DNA from: Erwinia phyllosphaerae
GTDB lineage: Bacteria > Pseudomonadota > Gammaproteobacteria > Enterobacterales > Enterobacteriaceae
Assembly: GCF_019132875.1 (NCBI RefSeq)
Contig: NZ_JAHSPF010000002.1
Location: forward strand, 372,001-436,000
Reading direction: 5' to 3'
Length of the DNA: 64,000 bases
Positions 1-8,689 of this stretch are shown here, piece after piece (within the stretch, counting starts at the first letter, position 1; each line of letters begins with the position of its first letter). The notes below the pieces were generated by a model that saw only the letters and a program-made list of their open reading frames with translations, was not told the origin of the DNA and ran no database searches. The position numbers and the translations under genes were made by a program.

Positions 1-2397
1 CCAGCTTTCGACTCTCTCCGGCTCTGGCGGCACCAGTGCCACCGCAGCCAGCGAGGCGCGTAAGGCTTCGTGCTGCTGCGTTACGCTGTGCTGCTGCGTC
101 GCCAGCGCTTTTTCCTGATCTTCCAGCGCGTTAGTGTAAGTAAGCAGTTGCTGACCGGTTAGCTTTTGCTGCTGCTGGATATCATTAAGCTCGTTTTGCT
201 GGACGGCCAGTTTTTCCTTCTGCTGCTGAAGCAGACGGGCGCTTTGCTGTAGGCTCAGCAGCCGTGCCTGGAAGTCGTCTTCCTGCTTTTCCTGAGCAGT
301 CAGCCAGGCGGCGGTTTGCGTTGTCTCATCAGGCGTGAAGGTAAGATTCAGGGCCTGAACTATCGTTTGCCACTGGTCGCGTAAACGGGCGGCTTCGCTT
401 TCGTTTTCCGCCTGTTCCTGCTGTAGTTTTCCCGACTGTAGCTCGAGGTTTTTGACCTGTTCGCGCCTGGCCGTACCGCGATCTTTCAGCATCTCCACTT
501 CGTTTTTTAGTACTGCAAGACGCTGCTGATTTTCTGAGGGTTTTAGCGCCTGGTATGCCGCCACGGCGGGATGCTGGCAGGAGCCGCACAGCGGGCAGGG
601 CTGCTCAAGCTCCAGCAGGGCGCGGTGCTGCTCCAGATCGGCAATGCGCTGTTCCAGCTCGCAGCGTTTTTCCAGATCCTGCAAATGCTGCTGTTTTTCC
701 TTCCAGCCCGTGCGCAGGTTTTGTAGTTCGAGCTGCGCCTGCTGAAGCTGCTGTTGCAGCGCCTGCTGGCTGGCCTGCTGTTTCTGCATGCGCTGCATCA
801 GCGGCTGCCACTGCGATGCAATCAGCGCCAGGCTCTGCCGCTGCGGCCGCTGCTGATGAAGAGCGGCCAGCGAGGCCTGAAGTTGCTCTTCTGAATGCTG
901 TTGCTGTTGATGAGCAAGCGCCGTCTGCGCTTCGGTTACGCGCAGTCGCGTTTCTTCAAGCTGTAGCTGCTTTGGTTTGGCCTGCTGCTCTGCCTGAGCA
1001 AGCTGCGTTCGTAGCTGTTCTGTTGCCTGCTGCTGTTCAAGCTTGCGCTGACGCAGTGCCGCCAGCGCCTGTTCGCTTTGCTGCTGCTGTTCAAAGCGCG
1101 CGCGCCACAGCGGCAGTGATTCGCCCCAGCGTGCAAATTGGTCATGCTGCTGCTGCCAGCGTTGATGTTCCTGCTGCTGCGCGGTTTTTTCCGTCTGCTC
1201 GCGTTGCGCTTGCTCAAGCACCTGACGCCGCTGCGCAAGAAAAAGTTGGTGATCGCTTACTTCTTTCTGTAGCTGCTGATTCTGCTGCGTCAGCGTGACG
1301 ATGCTGTTATCCAGCGGCTGCAACCTGTCCGCTATTAAGGCTTCCTGCTGCTGACGATCGGCTTCGTGCTGGAGCCGGGCGGCTTCGGCCGTTTTTAGTT
1401 GCCCGTCAAGTGCTGCAAGCTGCTCGCCAAGCTGTTGCTGTTGTTGTTCAATTTGCTGCTGCTGTTCGTTAAGGCGCTGCCTGTCCTGCTGCTGCTGGTT
1501 ACGCAGGAGCCATTGCGGACGAAGCTTCTCGGCCGGCTCTGCTCGTGCCAGCAGGTTGAGCTGCGGCATTGCTTCTTGCCAGGCCGTTTTCGCCTGCTCG
1601 TGCTCCGCTTCCGCCGCTTTTTGGGCGTGTCCCACCGCCTGATACTGCTGGTACCACTGCAGCAGCGACTGCTGGTGCTGATGCTGAGAAGTAAGCGCCT
1701 GCTCCTTTGCCAACAGCTGTTCAGACTGGGTGGTAAGCTGCTGAACTTGTTCCTCATCCAGCAGGGCCATCGCGCCAGCCTGCGCCCGTAGCGTCTCCAG
1801 CGCGGTTCTGGCGTTTTTGTGCCGCTCAAACACGCTGGCGGAAAGACGACCGTAAATTTCCGTGCCGGTCAGTTCTTCCAGCAGTTCCGCGCGGCTGTTG
1901 GCATCGGCGTTAAGAAAAGCGGCAAACTGACCTTGCGAAAGCATCATCGATTTGGTGAAGCGATCGAAGTCCAGGCCGGTCAGCTCGGTAAGCATCTCCA
2001 GCTTGTCTTTTACTTTATCCGCGACGATTTTATTGTCTTCACAGCGCGCCAGCTCTACGCGCGGCGCCTGCAGGTTGCCATCCACCGCGCCTCGCGCCCG
2101 GTTCTGGCTCCAGAATGCGCGCCAGGCGACGCCTTTCACCTCAAATTCGACTTCAGCCAGGCATTCGGAAGTATCGCGCGTCATTAAATCGTTTTGCGTC
2201 TGCGACAGCTTCCCCAGCCGCGACGTTTCGTGATAGAGCGCCAGGCAGATAGCGTCCAGCAGCGTGGTTTTACCCGCGCCGGTTGGCCCGGTAATGGCAA
2301 ACAGGCCGTTGCTGGCGAAAGGCTCGGCGGTGAAATCAATTTTCCATTCACCTTTTAGCGAGTTGAGGTTTTTAAACCGTAGCGTCAGGATTTTCAT
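1..2397 (-). CDS. sbcC: SbcC, exonuclease SbcCD ATPase subunit (partial, 3' end outside window)
   Basis: SMC/Rad50-like ATPase of the SbcCD nuclease, which cleaves DNA hairpins and palindromes and processes blocked DNA ends. The start at 2397 gives [18 protein letters not shown], and a Walker A motif (GPTGAGKTT) lies about 40 residues in. A zinc-hook motif CPLC falls in the same frame at residues 601-604 (about bases 586-597), so the frame agrees from the start to the hook. The long flanks are rich in Gln and Leu, as expected for the antiparallel coiled coil. 799 codons are in the window; the second half of the coil, ABC signature and Walker B lie beyond base 1. The start overlaps the sbcD stop (ATGA), so the two are translationally coupled. 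The hook lies further from the N-terminus than I remember for E. coli SbcC (1048 residues), suggesting a longer coil. Confidence 0.96.
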   Translation of the reverse strand, partial: MKILTLRFKNLNSLKGEWKIDFTAEPFASNGLFAITGPTGAGKTTLLDAICLALYHETSRLGKLSQTQNDLMTRDTSECLAEVEFEVKGVAWRAFWSQNRARGAVDGNLQAPRVELARCEDNKIVADKVKDKLEMLTELTGLDFDRFTKSMMLSQGQFAAFLNADANSRAELLEELTGTEIYGRLSASVFERHKNARTALETLRAQAGAMALLDEEQVQQLTTQSEQLLAKEQALTSQHQHQQSLLQWYQQYQAVGHAQKAAEAEHEQAKTAWQEAMPQLNLLARAEPAEKLRPQWLLRNQQQQDRQRLNEQQQQIEQQQQQLGEQLAALDGQLKTAEAARLQHEADRQQQEALIADRLQPLDNSIVTLTQQNQQLQKEVSDHQLFLAQRRQVLEQAQREQTEKTAQQQEHQRWQQQHDQFARWGESLPLWRARFEQQQQSEQALAALRQRKLEQQQATEQLRTQLAQAEQQAKPKQLQLEETRLRVTEAQTALAHQQQQHSEEQLQASLAALHQQRPQRQSLALIASQWQPLMQRMQKQQASQQALQQQLQQAQLELQNLRTGWKEKQQHLQDLEKRCELEQRIADLEQHRALLELEQPCPLCGSCQHPAVAAYQALKPSENQQRLAVLKNEVEMLKDRGTARREQVKNLELQSGKLQQEQAENESEAARLRDQWQTIVQALNLTFTPDETTQTAAWLTAQEKQEDDFQARLLSLQQSARLLQQQKEKLAVQQNELNDIQQQQKLTGQQLLTYTNALEDQEKALATQQHSVTQQHEALRASLAAVALVPPEPERVESW

Positions 2398-3611
2398 GGC
2401 TGCTCCTCATCAATCTCGGCCAGCGTCTGGCTGAACAGCAGCGTAGCGCGCGCAATGCGCTGCGGATCTTCTTCTTCTGAAGCCAGGCGGCGTTGAAACA
2501 CTTCCTCCACGCTCAGCTCGCTCAGGGTCTCGTTATTCTGCCGGTTAATGATGCTGTCGCGCTGTTCGCGGCTGCGGCGCAGCAGCACAACTTCGACCGG
2601 CAGTTTTTCAGTCAGCTCCTGAATATGGCGCTGTAGGTCGTTTAGCCAGGTCTGCGAAACAATTTCGATATCCAGCCACACCTGCTGGCCCGTTTCCGGC
2701 GGCTGAATCGCTGCCAGCTGCCGTTCAATCTCCGCCAGCGATCCTTTAATCATCTGCATCGGCTGAAAGAGCGGCACCGCCAGCGGCCTGACCTGGCTAA
2801 GCTGACCGTCGGCAAAATCGACCATGAAAACGCTTTTTTCACGGCCCAGCTCGTCAAAGCTGAGCGGAATGGGGGAGCCGCTGTAGCGGATGTGCTCCGT
2901 ATCGGCAATGCGCTGCGCACGATGAATATGACCGAGCGCGATATAGTCCGCTGGCGGAAAAGCCTGGGCGGGAAAAGCGTCCAGCGTGCCGATGTAGATG
3001 TCGCGCACCGCATCGCTTTTAGTCACGCCGACGGTGGTCAAATGGCCGGTCGCCACGATGGGCAGCGTGCCGTTCAGTTTCGCACGCATTTCTGTTGCGG
3101 CTGCGTAGCTGCGCTGATAGTGGTGGGTGATCGCTTCCAGCAGCGTCTGCTGCTTCTCTCGTCCCGACTGTCCCGCTTTGCTGAGCGTGATATCGCGCGG
3201 ACGTAAAAAAGGAATGGCGCAAAGCAGCGCGCCCGGCTGGCCGTCGCGACGATTCAGTACCAACACCTGGTCGGCAGGATCTTCGCTGGCGGCGGCAATA
3301 ACGCGCGTATTCAGGCAGGCCAGCAGCTCGCGGGATTCATTCAGCATGGCTACCGAGTCGTGATTGCCCGCCAGAATAATCAGCTGGCAGCCGGTTTGCT
3401 GTAGCCTGACCACAAAGCGGTTATACAGCTCGCGCGCATAGCTGGGCGGCGAACCGGTATCGAAAACGTCGCCGGCCACGATAACGGCATCAACCTGATG
3501 CAGCTCAACCTGCGCGACCAGCCACGTCAGAAAAGCCTCGTGCTCCGGCGCACGGCTTTTGGTATAAAAAAACTGGCCCAGATGCCAGTCGGCGGTATGA
3601 ATGAGTCGCAT
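2394..3611 (-). CDS. sbcD: SbcD, exonuclease SbcCD nuclease subunit
   Basis: Mre11-type metallophosphoesterase that carries the nuclease active site of SbcCD. Metal-binding motifs are in order: DWHLGQ at the N-terminus (residues 8-13), [14 protein letters not shown], and GHIHRAQ near the middle. The 405-residue length is close to the E. coli protein (400). It is the first gene of the sbcDC operon, transcribed divergently from phoB, and its last bases overlap the sbcC start. The C-terminal third is the capping region that contacts SbcC. Confidence 0.97.
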   Translation of the reverse strand: MRLIHTADWHLGQFFYTKSRAPEHEAFLTWLVAQVELHQVDAVIVAGDVFDTGSPPSYARELYNRFVVRLQQTGCQLIILAGNHDSVAMLNESRELLACLNTRVIAAASEDPADQVLVLNRRDGQPGALLCAIPFLRPRDITLSKAGQSGREKQQTLLEAITHHYQRSYAAATEMRAKLNGTLPIVATGHLTTVGVTKSDAVRDIYIGTLDAFPAQAFPPADYIALGHIHRAQRIADTEHIRYSGSPIPLSFDELGREKSVFMVDFADGQLSQVRPLAVPLFQPMQMIKGSLAEIERQLAAIQPPETGQQVWLDIEIVSQTWLNDLQRHIQELTEKLPVEVVLLRRSREQRDSIINRQNNETLSELSVEEVFQRRLASEEEDPQRIARATLLFSQTLAEIDEEQP

Positions 3612-3730
3612 AGAATCCCTTCAGGATGGCAAAAGCGAAAGGCCGATTATAAACGCCTGGCTAAAAAACCTCAGCTACGCATTTCCATCCTGCTGAAAGT
3701 GTTATAAAACTGATGAATGGCTGAGGCTTT

Positions 3731-3763
3731 TTTCATAAAAGTGTCATAAATCTGACGCATAAT
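3731..3763 (+). promoter_or_regulatory. Pho box and -10 of the phoBR promoter
   Basis: The 18-base TTTCATAAAAGTGTCATA at 3731-3748 has two 11-bp-spaced PhoB half-sites (TTTCATA, TGTCATA), followed by a third partial repeat at TCTGACG. A -10 like CATAAT sits at 3758-3763, about the distance seen at activated Pho promoters, where the Pho box replaces the -35. Known E. coli phoB has nearly the same arrangement, so autoregulation under phosphate starvation is inferred. Confidence 0.88.
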
Positions 3764-3809
3764 GACGCCGCATATCCAGTGACATCCCGTCACAAACGCA
3801 GGAGCAATG

Positions 3810-4499
3810 ATGGCTAAGCGCATTCTGGTAGTCGAAGATGAAGCCCCAATCCGTGAGATGTTGTGTTTTGTTCTGGAGCAAAACGACTATCAGCCAATAG
3901 AAGCGGAAGATTATGACAGCGCGATCAGCATGTTAATTGAGCCGTGGCCCGATCTGATCCTGCTGGACTGGATGTTGCCAGGCGGCACCGGTATTCAGTT
4001 TATCCGTCATTTAAAGCGCGAAGCCATGACCCGCGATATTCCGGTGATGATGCTGACGGCGCGCGGCGAAGAAGAGGATCGCGTGCGGGGCCTGGAAGTG
4101 GGGGCTGACGACTATATTATTAAACCTTTTTCACCTAAGGAACTGGTTGCCCGCATTAAAGCGGTGATGCGCCGGATTTCACCAATGGCGGTGGAGGAGG
4201 TGATTGAGATCCAGGGCCTGAGCCTGGACCCGTCTTCGCACCGCGTGATGTCGGAAACGCAGCCGCTGGAGATGGGGCCGACCGAATATAAGCTGCTGCA
4301 CTTCTTTATGACCCATCCCGAGCGCGTCTACAGCCGCGAGCAGTTGCTTAATCATGTCTGGGGCACTAACGTTTACGTGGAAGATCGTACCGTTGATGTG
4401 CATATCCGCCGCCTGCGTAAAGCGCTTGAACTGACCGGGCACGATCGTATGGTGCAGACCGTTCGCGGTACGGGCTACCGTTTCTCTGCACGTTACTGA
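3810..4499 (+). CDS. phoB: PhoB, phosphate regulon response regulator
   Basis: Two-component response regulator that activates the Pho regulon when phosphorylated by PhoR. The receiver domain spans residues 1-120, with an acidic pocket at the N-terminus (VVEDE), phospho-acceptor Asp53 in LLDWMLPG, and the conserved Lys in IIKPFSP. A winged-helix OmpR-type DNA-binding domain follows (residues about 130-229, ending [12 protein letters not shown]). Two ATGs are in tandem (3807 and 3810); the second gives the usual 229 residues and correct spacing from the GGAG at 3801-3804. phoR follows after 23 bases. Confidence 0.98.
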   Translation: MAKRILVVEDEAPIREMLCFVLEQNDYQPIEAEDYDSAISMLIEPWPDLILLDWMLPGGTGIQFIRHLKREAMTRDIPVMMLTARGEEEDRVRGLEVGADDYIIKPFSPKELVARIKAVMRRISPMAVEEVIEIQGLSLDPSSHRVMSETQPLEMGPTEYKLLHFFMTHPERVYSREQLLNHVWGTNVYVEDRTVDVHIRRLRKALELTGHDRMVQTVRGTGYRFSARY

Positions 4500-4522
4500 T
4501 CGTCCCCACTGGAGTTTTCACC

Positions 4523-5836
4523 GTGCTGGAACGCCTCTCCTGGAAGAGATTGCTGCTTGAGCTGCTGCTCGCCTGTCTGCCAGCGCTGATTATCGGTCTG
4601 CTCACCGGCTATCTGCCGTGGCTGCTGCTGCTGGCCGTGCTGGCCGTGCTGGGCTGGCATTTTTCTAACCTGCTTCGTCTTTCCCACTGGCTCTGGATCG
4701 ATCGCAGTATCACGCCGCCAGCGGGGCGCGGCAGCTGGGAACCGCTCTTCTATGGTCTTTATCAGATGCAGGCGCGTAACCGTCGTCGTCGTCGCGAGCT
4801 GGGGCATCTGATTAAACGTTTTCGCAGCGGCGCAGAATCCCTGCCCGATGCGGTGGTGCTGACCACGGAAGAGGGCACCATCTTCTGGTGTAACGGCCTG
4901 GCGCAGCAGCTGTTGGGACTGCGCTGGCCGGAAGATAACGGACAGAATATTTTAAATCTGCTGCGCTATCCGGAATTTACTCACTACCTGCGCGATCGCG
5001 ATTTTTCTCGCCCTTTAACCCTGGTGCTGAACAGCCATCGTCATCTGGAATTTCGGGTAATGCCCTACAGCGAAGGCCAGTGGCTGCTGGTATCGCGTGA
5101 CGTCACGCAAATGCATCAGCTGGAAGGCGCGCGCCGTAACTTCTTCGCCAACGTCAGCCACGAACTACGCACGCCGCTTACCGTGCTGCAGGGCTATCTG
5201 GAGATGATGAGCGATGCGGTGCTGGAAGGCCCTTCGCGGGACAAAGCGCTGCACACTATGCAGGAACAAACGCGCCGCATGGATGCGCTGGTTAAGCAGC
5301 TGCTGACGCTTTCAAGGATTGAAGCGGCACCCGCGCTGGATTTGCAGGAAAAAGTGGATGTGCCGCTGATGCTGCGACTGTTACAGCGCGAGGCGGAGAC
5401 GCTTAGCCAGGGGCGGCACGATATTCATTTCTCTTTCGATCCGCATCTGCGGGTGTTTGGTAATGATGAACAGCTGCGCAGCGCCATTTCCAACCTGGTT
5501 TACAACGCCGTTAACCATACGCCGGAAGGCACGCGCATTGATATCAGCTGGCAAAAAACGGCGCAGGGGGCGCTGTTTAAAGTGAAGGATAACGGGCCTG
5601 GTATTGCTGCGGAACACATTCCTCGTCTGACCGAACGCTTTTACCGGGTTGATAAGGCCCGTTCCCGGCAGACCGGCGGCAGCGGGCTGGGGCTGGCCAT
5701 CGTCAAGCACGCGCTTGGTCATCATAATACGCGGCTGGAGATCGCCAGCCAGCCGGGTAAAGAGACCAGTTTTAGCTTCTTACTGCCGGCAAGGTTGATC
5801 GTGAGTGAGCAATTGACTCAGAATGCGGTTCACTGA
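4523..5836 (+). CDS. phoR: PhoR, phosphate regulon sensor histidine kinase
   Basis: Inner-membrane sensor kinase that phosphorylates PhoB when phosphate is low and dephosphorylates it when phosphate is plentiful. It starts with GTG, preceded by GGAG at 4511-4514. Two N-terminal membrane segments (residues about 10-50) are followed by a PAS domain (about 95-190), the H-box with His213 in [10 protein letters not shown], and an ATPase domain with an N-box ([11 protein letters not shown]), DNGPGI and GGSGLGLAI. The 437-residue length is close to the E. coli protein. It is cotranscribed with phoB and probably with the PstS-like gene 17 bases downstream. Confidence 0.97.
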   Translation: MLERLSWKRLLLELLLACLPALIIGLLTGYLPWLLLLAVLAVLGWHFSNLLRLSHWLWIDRSITPPAGRGSWEPLFYGLYQMQARNRRRRRELGHLIKRFRSGAESLPDAVVLTTEEGTIFWCNGLAQQLLGLRWPEDNGQNILNLLRYPEFTHYLRDRDFSRPLTLVLNSHRHLEFRVMPYSEGQWLLVSRDVTQMHQLEGARRNFFANVSHELRTPLTVLQGYLEMMSDAVLEGPSRDKALHTMQEQTRRMDALVKQLLTLSRIEAAPALDLQEKVDVPLMLRLLQREAETLSQGRHDIHFSFDPHLRVFGNDEQLRSAISNLVYNAVNHTPEGTRIDISWQKTAQGALFKVKDNGPGIAAEHIPRLTERFYRVDKARSRQTGGSGLGLAIVKHALGHHNTRLEIASQPGKETSFSFLLPARLIVSEQLTQNAVH

Positions 5837-5853
5837 GCGAGCGGACAAGATTA

Positions 5854-6777
5854 ATGAAAAAGTTACTTTTGGCTTTTATGCTGCTGTGTTGCGTAAAAGC
5901 CGGGGCGGCCGAGGGGATGCTGTCTGGCAACCTTAGCAGCGTGGGATCAGACACGTTAGGCAATCTGATGGCGCTGTGGGCAGAAAGTTTTAACCGCCAG
6001 TATCCGGGCGTCAACGTGCAGATTCAGGCTGCGGGTTCGTCTACCGCGCCAACGGCATTGTCGGCAGGCGCAGCGCAGCTGGGCGCGATGAGTCGGCCAA
6101 TGCAGGCCGTTGAGCGCCAGCTGTTTGAAAAACGCTATGGCTATGCGCCGCTGGCCGTGCCGGTGGCGCTGGATGCCTTAGTGGTGGTGGTAAACCAGGA
6201 TAATCCGCTTGAGAGGATAAACGCTCAGCAGCTCGACGCTATTTTTTCCGTTACCCGCCGCTGCGGCGCAGACTTCACCGTCCATAGCTGGGGCGATTTA
6301 CAGTTAAAACAACCGGCGTGGCAGCATCGGCCGCTACAGCGTTTTGGCCGTAACTCGGCGTCCGGCACCTGGGGCTTTTTCCGTCAGCAGGCATTATGCA
6401 ACGGCGATTTCCGTAATGATGTCGGTGAATACCCTGGATCGGCGGCCGTCATTCAGGCGGTAGCGAGCACGCTGAACGGCATCGGCTACGCCAGCATGGG
6501 CGCGCATCTGACGGGAGTAAAAACGCTGCTGGTTTCGCCCGACGGCGTTAACTGGATAGCGCCTGGCGTCGCCAGTATTCGCAGCGGACGCTATCCCTAT
6601 GCCCGCCCGCTTTATATCTATGTGAATAAAGCGCCGGGTCAGCCGCTTGAGCCATTGACCAAAGCTTTCCTACAGCATGCGCTGTCGCCGCAGGGGCAGG
6701 CACTGGTGCGGCAGGCGGGCTATCTGCCGCTCTCTGATGAGCAGCTCAACAGGGTCAGGGCGATGATCGGCGAGTAA
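5854..6777 (+). CDS. PstS-like phosphate-binding periplasmic protein (orphan)
   Basis: PstS-family substrate-binding protein of 307 residues. A Sec signal peptide (MKKLLLAFMLLCCVKAGAAE) precedes phosphate-binding-type motifs: SSVGSDTLGNL, AAGSSTAPTAL, and a GRNSASGTWGFF segment. It begins 17 bases after phoR with no terminator between, so it should be induced with phoBR. No pstC, pstA or pstB genes are nearby. It may donate phosphate to a Pst permease encoded elsewhere, or act as a phosphate or phosphonate scavenger or signalling protein. Family assignment is firm; the exact ligand is inferred. Confidence 0.88.
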   Translation: MKKLLLAFMLLCCVKAGAAEGMLSGNLSSVGSDTLGNLMALWAESFNRQYPGVNVQIQAAGSSTAPTALSAGAAQLGAMSRPMQAVERQLFEKRYGYAPLAVPVALDALVVVVNQDNPLERINAQQLDAIFSVTRRCGADFTVHSWGDLQLKQPAWQHRPLQRFGRNSASGTWGFFRQQALCNGDFRNDVGEYPGSAAVIQAVASTLNGIGYASMGAHLTGVKTLLVSPDGVNWIAPGVASIRSGRYPYARPLYIYVNKAPGQPLEPLTKAFLQHALSPQGQALVRQAGYLPLSDEQLNRVRAMIGE

Positions 6778-6890
6778 GGCTGGCTGTTATGCTCTGTCCG
6801 TTATAATTGCTGAATCCGCTGTATCCTGTACGTGTTTGCTGCTCTTGTCCGTATCCACCTTATCTTGCATATATCCGCTGCGGCCCGCCC

Positions 6891-7006
6891 GTAGCGGTTT
6901 TGCCAGTTTCCGTTACGCCTTGCCCATAGTGGTTTTGCCAGTTTCCGTTACGCCTTGCTCGTAGCGGTTTTGCCAGTTTCCGTTACGCCTGCTCATAGCG
7001 GTTTTA
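6891..7006. repeat. 35-bp tandem repeat, about 3.4 copies
   Basis: Copies run 6891-6925, 6926-6960 and 6961-6994 (one base short), then a partial copy to about 7006. Each begins GTAGCGGTTT or ATAGTGGTTT and contains TGCCAGTTTCCGTTACGCCT. The copies differ at only a few bases. There are no spacers between units, so it is not a CRISPR array. It has no long internal palindrome. Function unknown; a protein-binding array, a replication-slippage product or an unstable tract are all possible. Confidence 0.88.
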
Positions 7007-7028
7007 TACCGGCTTCTTCACATCAACA

Positions 7029-7061
7029 TGAATTTTTTTCATGTAATGTGAAATTTCTTCG
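7029..7061 (+). promoter_or_regulatory. Two MetR-type binding sites
   Basis: The MetR consensus TGAA-N5-TTCA is matched exactly at 7029-7041 (TGAATTTTTTTCA) and at 7 of 8 specified bases at 7049-7061 (TGAAATTTCTTCG). The starts are 20 bp apart, about two helical turns. Paired sites of this kind precede E. coli metE. Here they stand upstream of a MetE-like gene, which supports homocysteine-responsive activation by a MetR encoded elsewhere. Confidence 0.72.
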
Positions 7062-7106
7062 TTTGCCGTTAAATCTTTCTCATGACATTCTTACTTCCAG
7101 CCATTT

Positions 7107-7122
7107 AGACATCCAGAAGTCT
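7107..7122 (+). promoter_or_regulatory. MetJ-type operator (two tandem met boxes)
   Basis: Two adjacent 8-mers, AGACATCC and AGAAGTCT, match the met-box consensus AGACGTCT at 6 and 7 of 8 positions. MetJ binds tandem 8-bp boxes. The site lies about 70 bp upstream of the MetE-like start codon and downstream of the MetR-type sites, in the order expected for an activator upstream of a repressor that blocks the promoter. Confidence 0.62.
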
Positions 7123-7191
7123 GGTGATGTTTAAAGATAACACTTTTACCGTTAAATGATGTGCCCGTCCGCAGGCCAGGAGTGACCGAAA

Positions 7192-8295
7192 ATGCAAAGA
7201 GAATCAGCCCAGTATCGCGCCGAAGTTGTTGGCAGTTTCCTGCGTCCTGCTGCGATTAAACAGGCTCGCGAACAGTTTCAGACAGGTGAAATCGACGCCG
7301 CCGCGCTGCGCCAGATTGAAGATGAAGCCATCCGTGACGTGGTTGAGCAACAGCGCGCCAGCGGGCTGAAAGTGGTTACCGACGGCGAATTCCGCCGCGC
7401 GTGGTGGCACTTTGATTTCTTCGACGGCCTGGAAGGCGTAGAGCGTTATGAGGCGGAGCAGGGTATTCAATTCAACGGCGTGCAGACCAAGGCTCGCGGC
7501 GTGAAGGTGACCGGCAAGCTGGGCTTTGGCAATCATCCCATGCTGGAAGATTTTCGTTTCCTGAAAAGCATCAGCGGCGACGCTATTCCAAAAATGACCA
7601 TCCCAAGCCCGAGCGTACTGCATTTTCGCGGTGGTCGTAAGGTTATTGACGCCAACGTTTATCCGGACCTGAAAGAGTATTTTAACGATCTGGCGCTGAC
7701 GTACCGTGCGGCCATTAAAGGCTTTTATGAGGCGGGCTGCCGTTATCTACAGCTGGACGATACCGTCTGGGCCTATTTATGTTCTGAAGATCAAAAGCGT
7801 CAGATACGCGAACGCGGTGACAATCCGGAAGAGCTGGCTAACATTTATGCGCAGGTACTGAACAAAGCGCTGGAAGGCAAACCGGAAGATATGACCGTAG
7901 GCCTGCACGTTTGTCGCGGCAACTTCCGCTCAACGTGGATTTCTGAAGGCGGCTATGAGCCGGTGGCGGAGATCCTTTTCGGCACGGTGAAGGTCGACGC
8001 CTTCTTCCTGGAATATGACAATGAGCGTTCTGGCGGTTTTGAGCCGCTGCGCTTTGTCAGGCCGGGCAAGCAGCAGGTTGTGCTGGGCCTGATCACCACG
8101 AAAAACGGTGAGCTGGAAGAGGCGGAAACGGTGAAAAAGCGCATTAACGAGGCGGCACAGTTTGTCAGCCTGGAGCAGATTTGCCTGAGCCCGCAGTGCG
8201 GCTTTGCCTCGACGGAAGAGGGCAACAGCCTGACGGAAGAGCAGCAGTGGGCCAAGCTGCGTCTGGTTGTCGATATCGCTAAACAGGTCTGGTAA
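7192..8295 (+). CDS. MetE-like cobalamin-independent methionine synthase (single C-terminal-type domain)
   Basis: A 367-residue TIM-barrel protein of the MetE C-terminal-domain family (YxjG/YxjH type). It corresponds to the catalytic half of the roughly 750-residue MetE, without the N-terminal barrel. Zinc ligands expected for homocysteine binding are visible: His239 and Cys241 (HVCRGN) and Cys336 (LSPQCGF); QLDD is the conserved acidic segment. Likely reaction is methyl transfer to homocysteine, but the methyl donor (folate or another compound) cannot be told from sequence. Upstream MetR and MetJ-type sites strongly suggest membership of the methionine regulon. A strong hairpin terminator follows at 8312-8337. 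Confidence 0.88.
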   Translation: MQRESAQYRAEVVGSFLRPAAIKQAREQFQTGEIDAAALRQIEDEAIRDVVEQQRASGLKVVTDGEFRRAWWHFDFFDGLEGVERYEAEQGIQFNGVQTKARGVKVTGKLGFGNHPMLEDFRFLKSISGDAIPKMTIPSPSVLHFRGGRKVIDANVYPDLKEYFNDLALTYRAAIKGFYEAGCRYLQLDDTVWAYLCSEDQKRQIRERGDNPEELANIYAQVLNKALEGKPEDMTVGLHVCRGNFRSTWISEGGYEPVAEILFGTVKVDAFFLEYDNERSGGFEPLRFVRPGKQQVVLGLITTKNGELEEAETVKKRINEAAQFVSLEQICLSPQCGFASTEEGNSLTEEQQWAKLRLVVDIAKQVW

Positions 8296-8311
8296 GCCAG
8301 GCAAATAATGC

Positions 8312-8340
8312 AAAAGGCGCGTTTATACGCGCCTTTTGTG
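8312..8340 (+). terminator. Rho-independent terminator after the MetE-like gene
   Basis: Perfect 11-bp stem AAAAGGCGCGT (8312-8322) paired with ACGCGCCTTTT (8327-8337), 4-base loop. Confidence 0.88.
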
Positions 8341-8689
8341 CATCCAGCGGTAAATTCGTGCAGAAAATAACGCCGCAAAGCGCAAAAAAGATACAAATCA
8401 TGTAAGGCATCCAGCCGTTAAACCAGACTTATTAACTGGTGTGTACTATTTCTGCGTTATATTACTCTGGTTTCTCGATCCCGTATTGTCTTTCTCCGCT
8501 ATAAACGTTTTACTTAGCGCCGTTTTAAATTTATTTCCCTGGAAAAAGAACATAAACAGCGTAATCACGCCGTTCGACGTCAGGCAGAAAATCGACTGCC
8601 GCGACGGAGACTGAGCGATCGATGCGTGCAGGGAAATAAAGCCAACATCACGCATTCACTTAACACCAGTACAGGCATATCCGCTTCTT
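8341..8689. other. Region upstream of brnQ; possible decayed membrane-protein remnant on minus strand
   Basis: About 350 bases without a recognised gene. On the minus strand 8446-8655 is open for 69 residues (starting [15 protein letters not shown], with hydrophobic VITLFMFFF). A second, separate minus frame around 8300-8430 reads WFNGWMPYMICIFF..., resembling the last membrane helix of a transporter. The pieces are in different frames or separated by stops, so I read them as a possible degraded membrane protein, at low confidence. The brnQ promoter must also lie here, but I see no clear match. Confidence 0.3.

Larger units (their letters stand above)
6778..7191. other. Intergenic region with tandem repeat and methionine-type operators
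   Basis: 414 bases between the PstS-like gene and the MetE-like gene with no convincing open frame. The first half holds a 35-bp tandem repeat (6891-7006). The second half holds two MetR-type sites (7029-7041 and 7049-7061) and a MetJ-type operator (7107-7122) ahead of the MetE-like gene. No obvious Rho-independent terminator follows the PstS-like gene. Confidence 0.8.

Noticed and set aside
555-1298. Long plus-strand open frame (247 codons, Ala/Pro-rich)
   Set aside because: It lies antisense to sbcC. The openness comes from the repetitive Gln/Leu codon pattern of the SbcC coiled coil; the sbcC frame is confirmed by both the Walker A and zinc-hook motifs.
1-2397. Suspicion of a frameshift in sbcC because no single complete frame is closed in the window
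   Set aside because: The start codon (2397) and the zinc-hook codons (about 597) are in the same frame, and the gene simply runs past base 1.
6891-7006. CRISPR array
   Set aside because: The units are directly adjacent without unique spacers and no cas genes are present.
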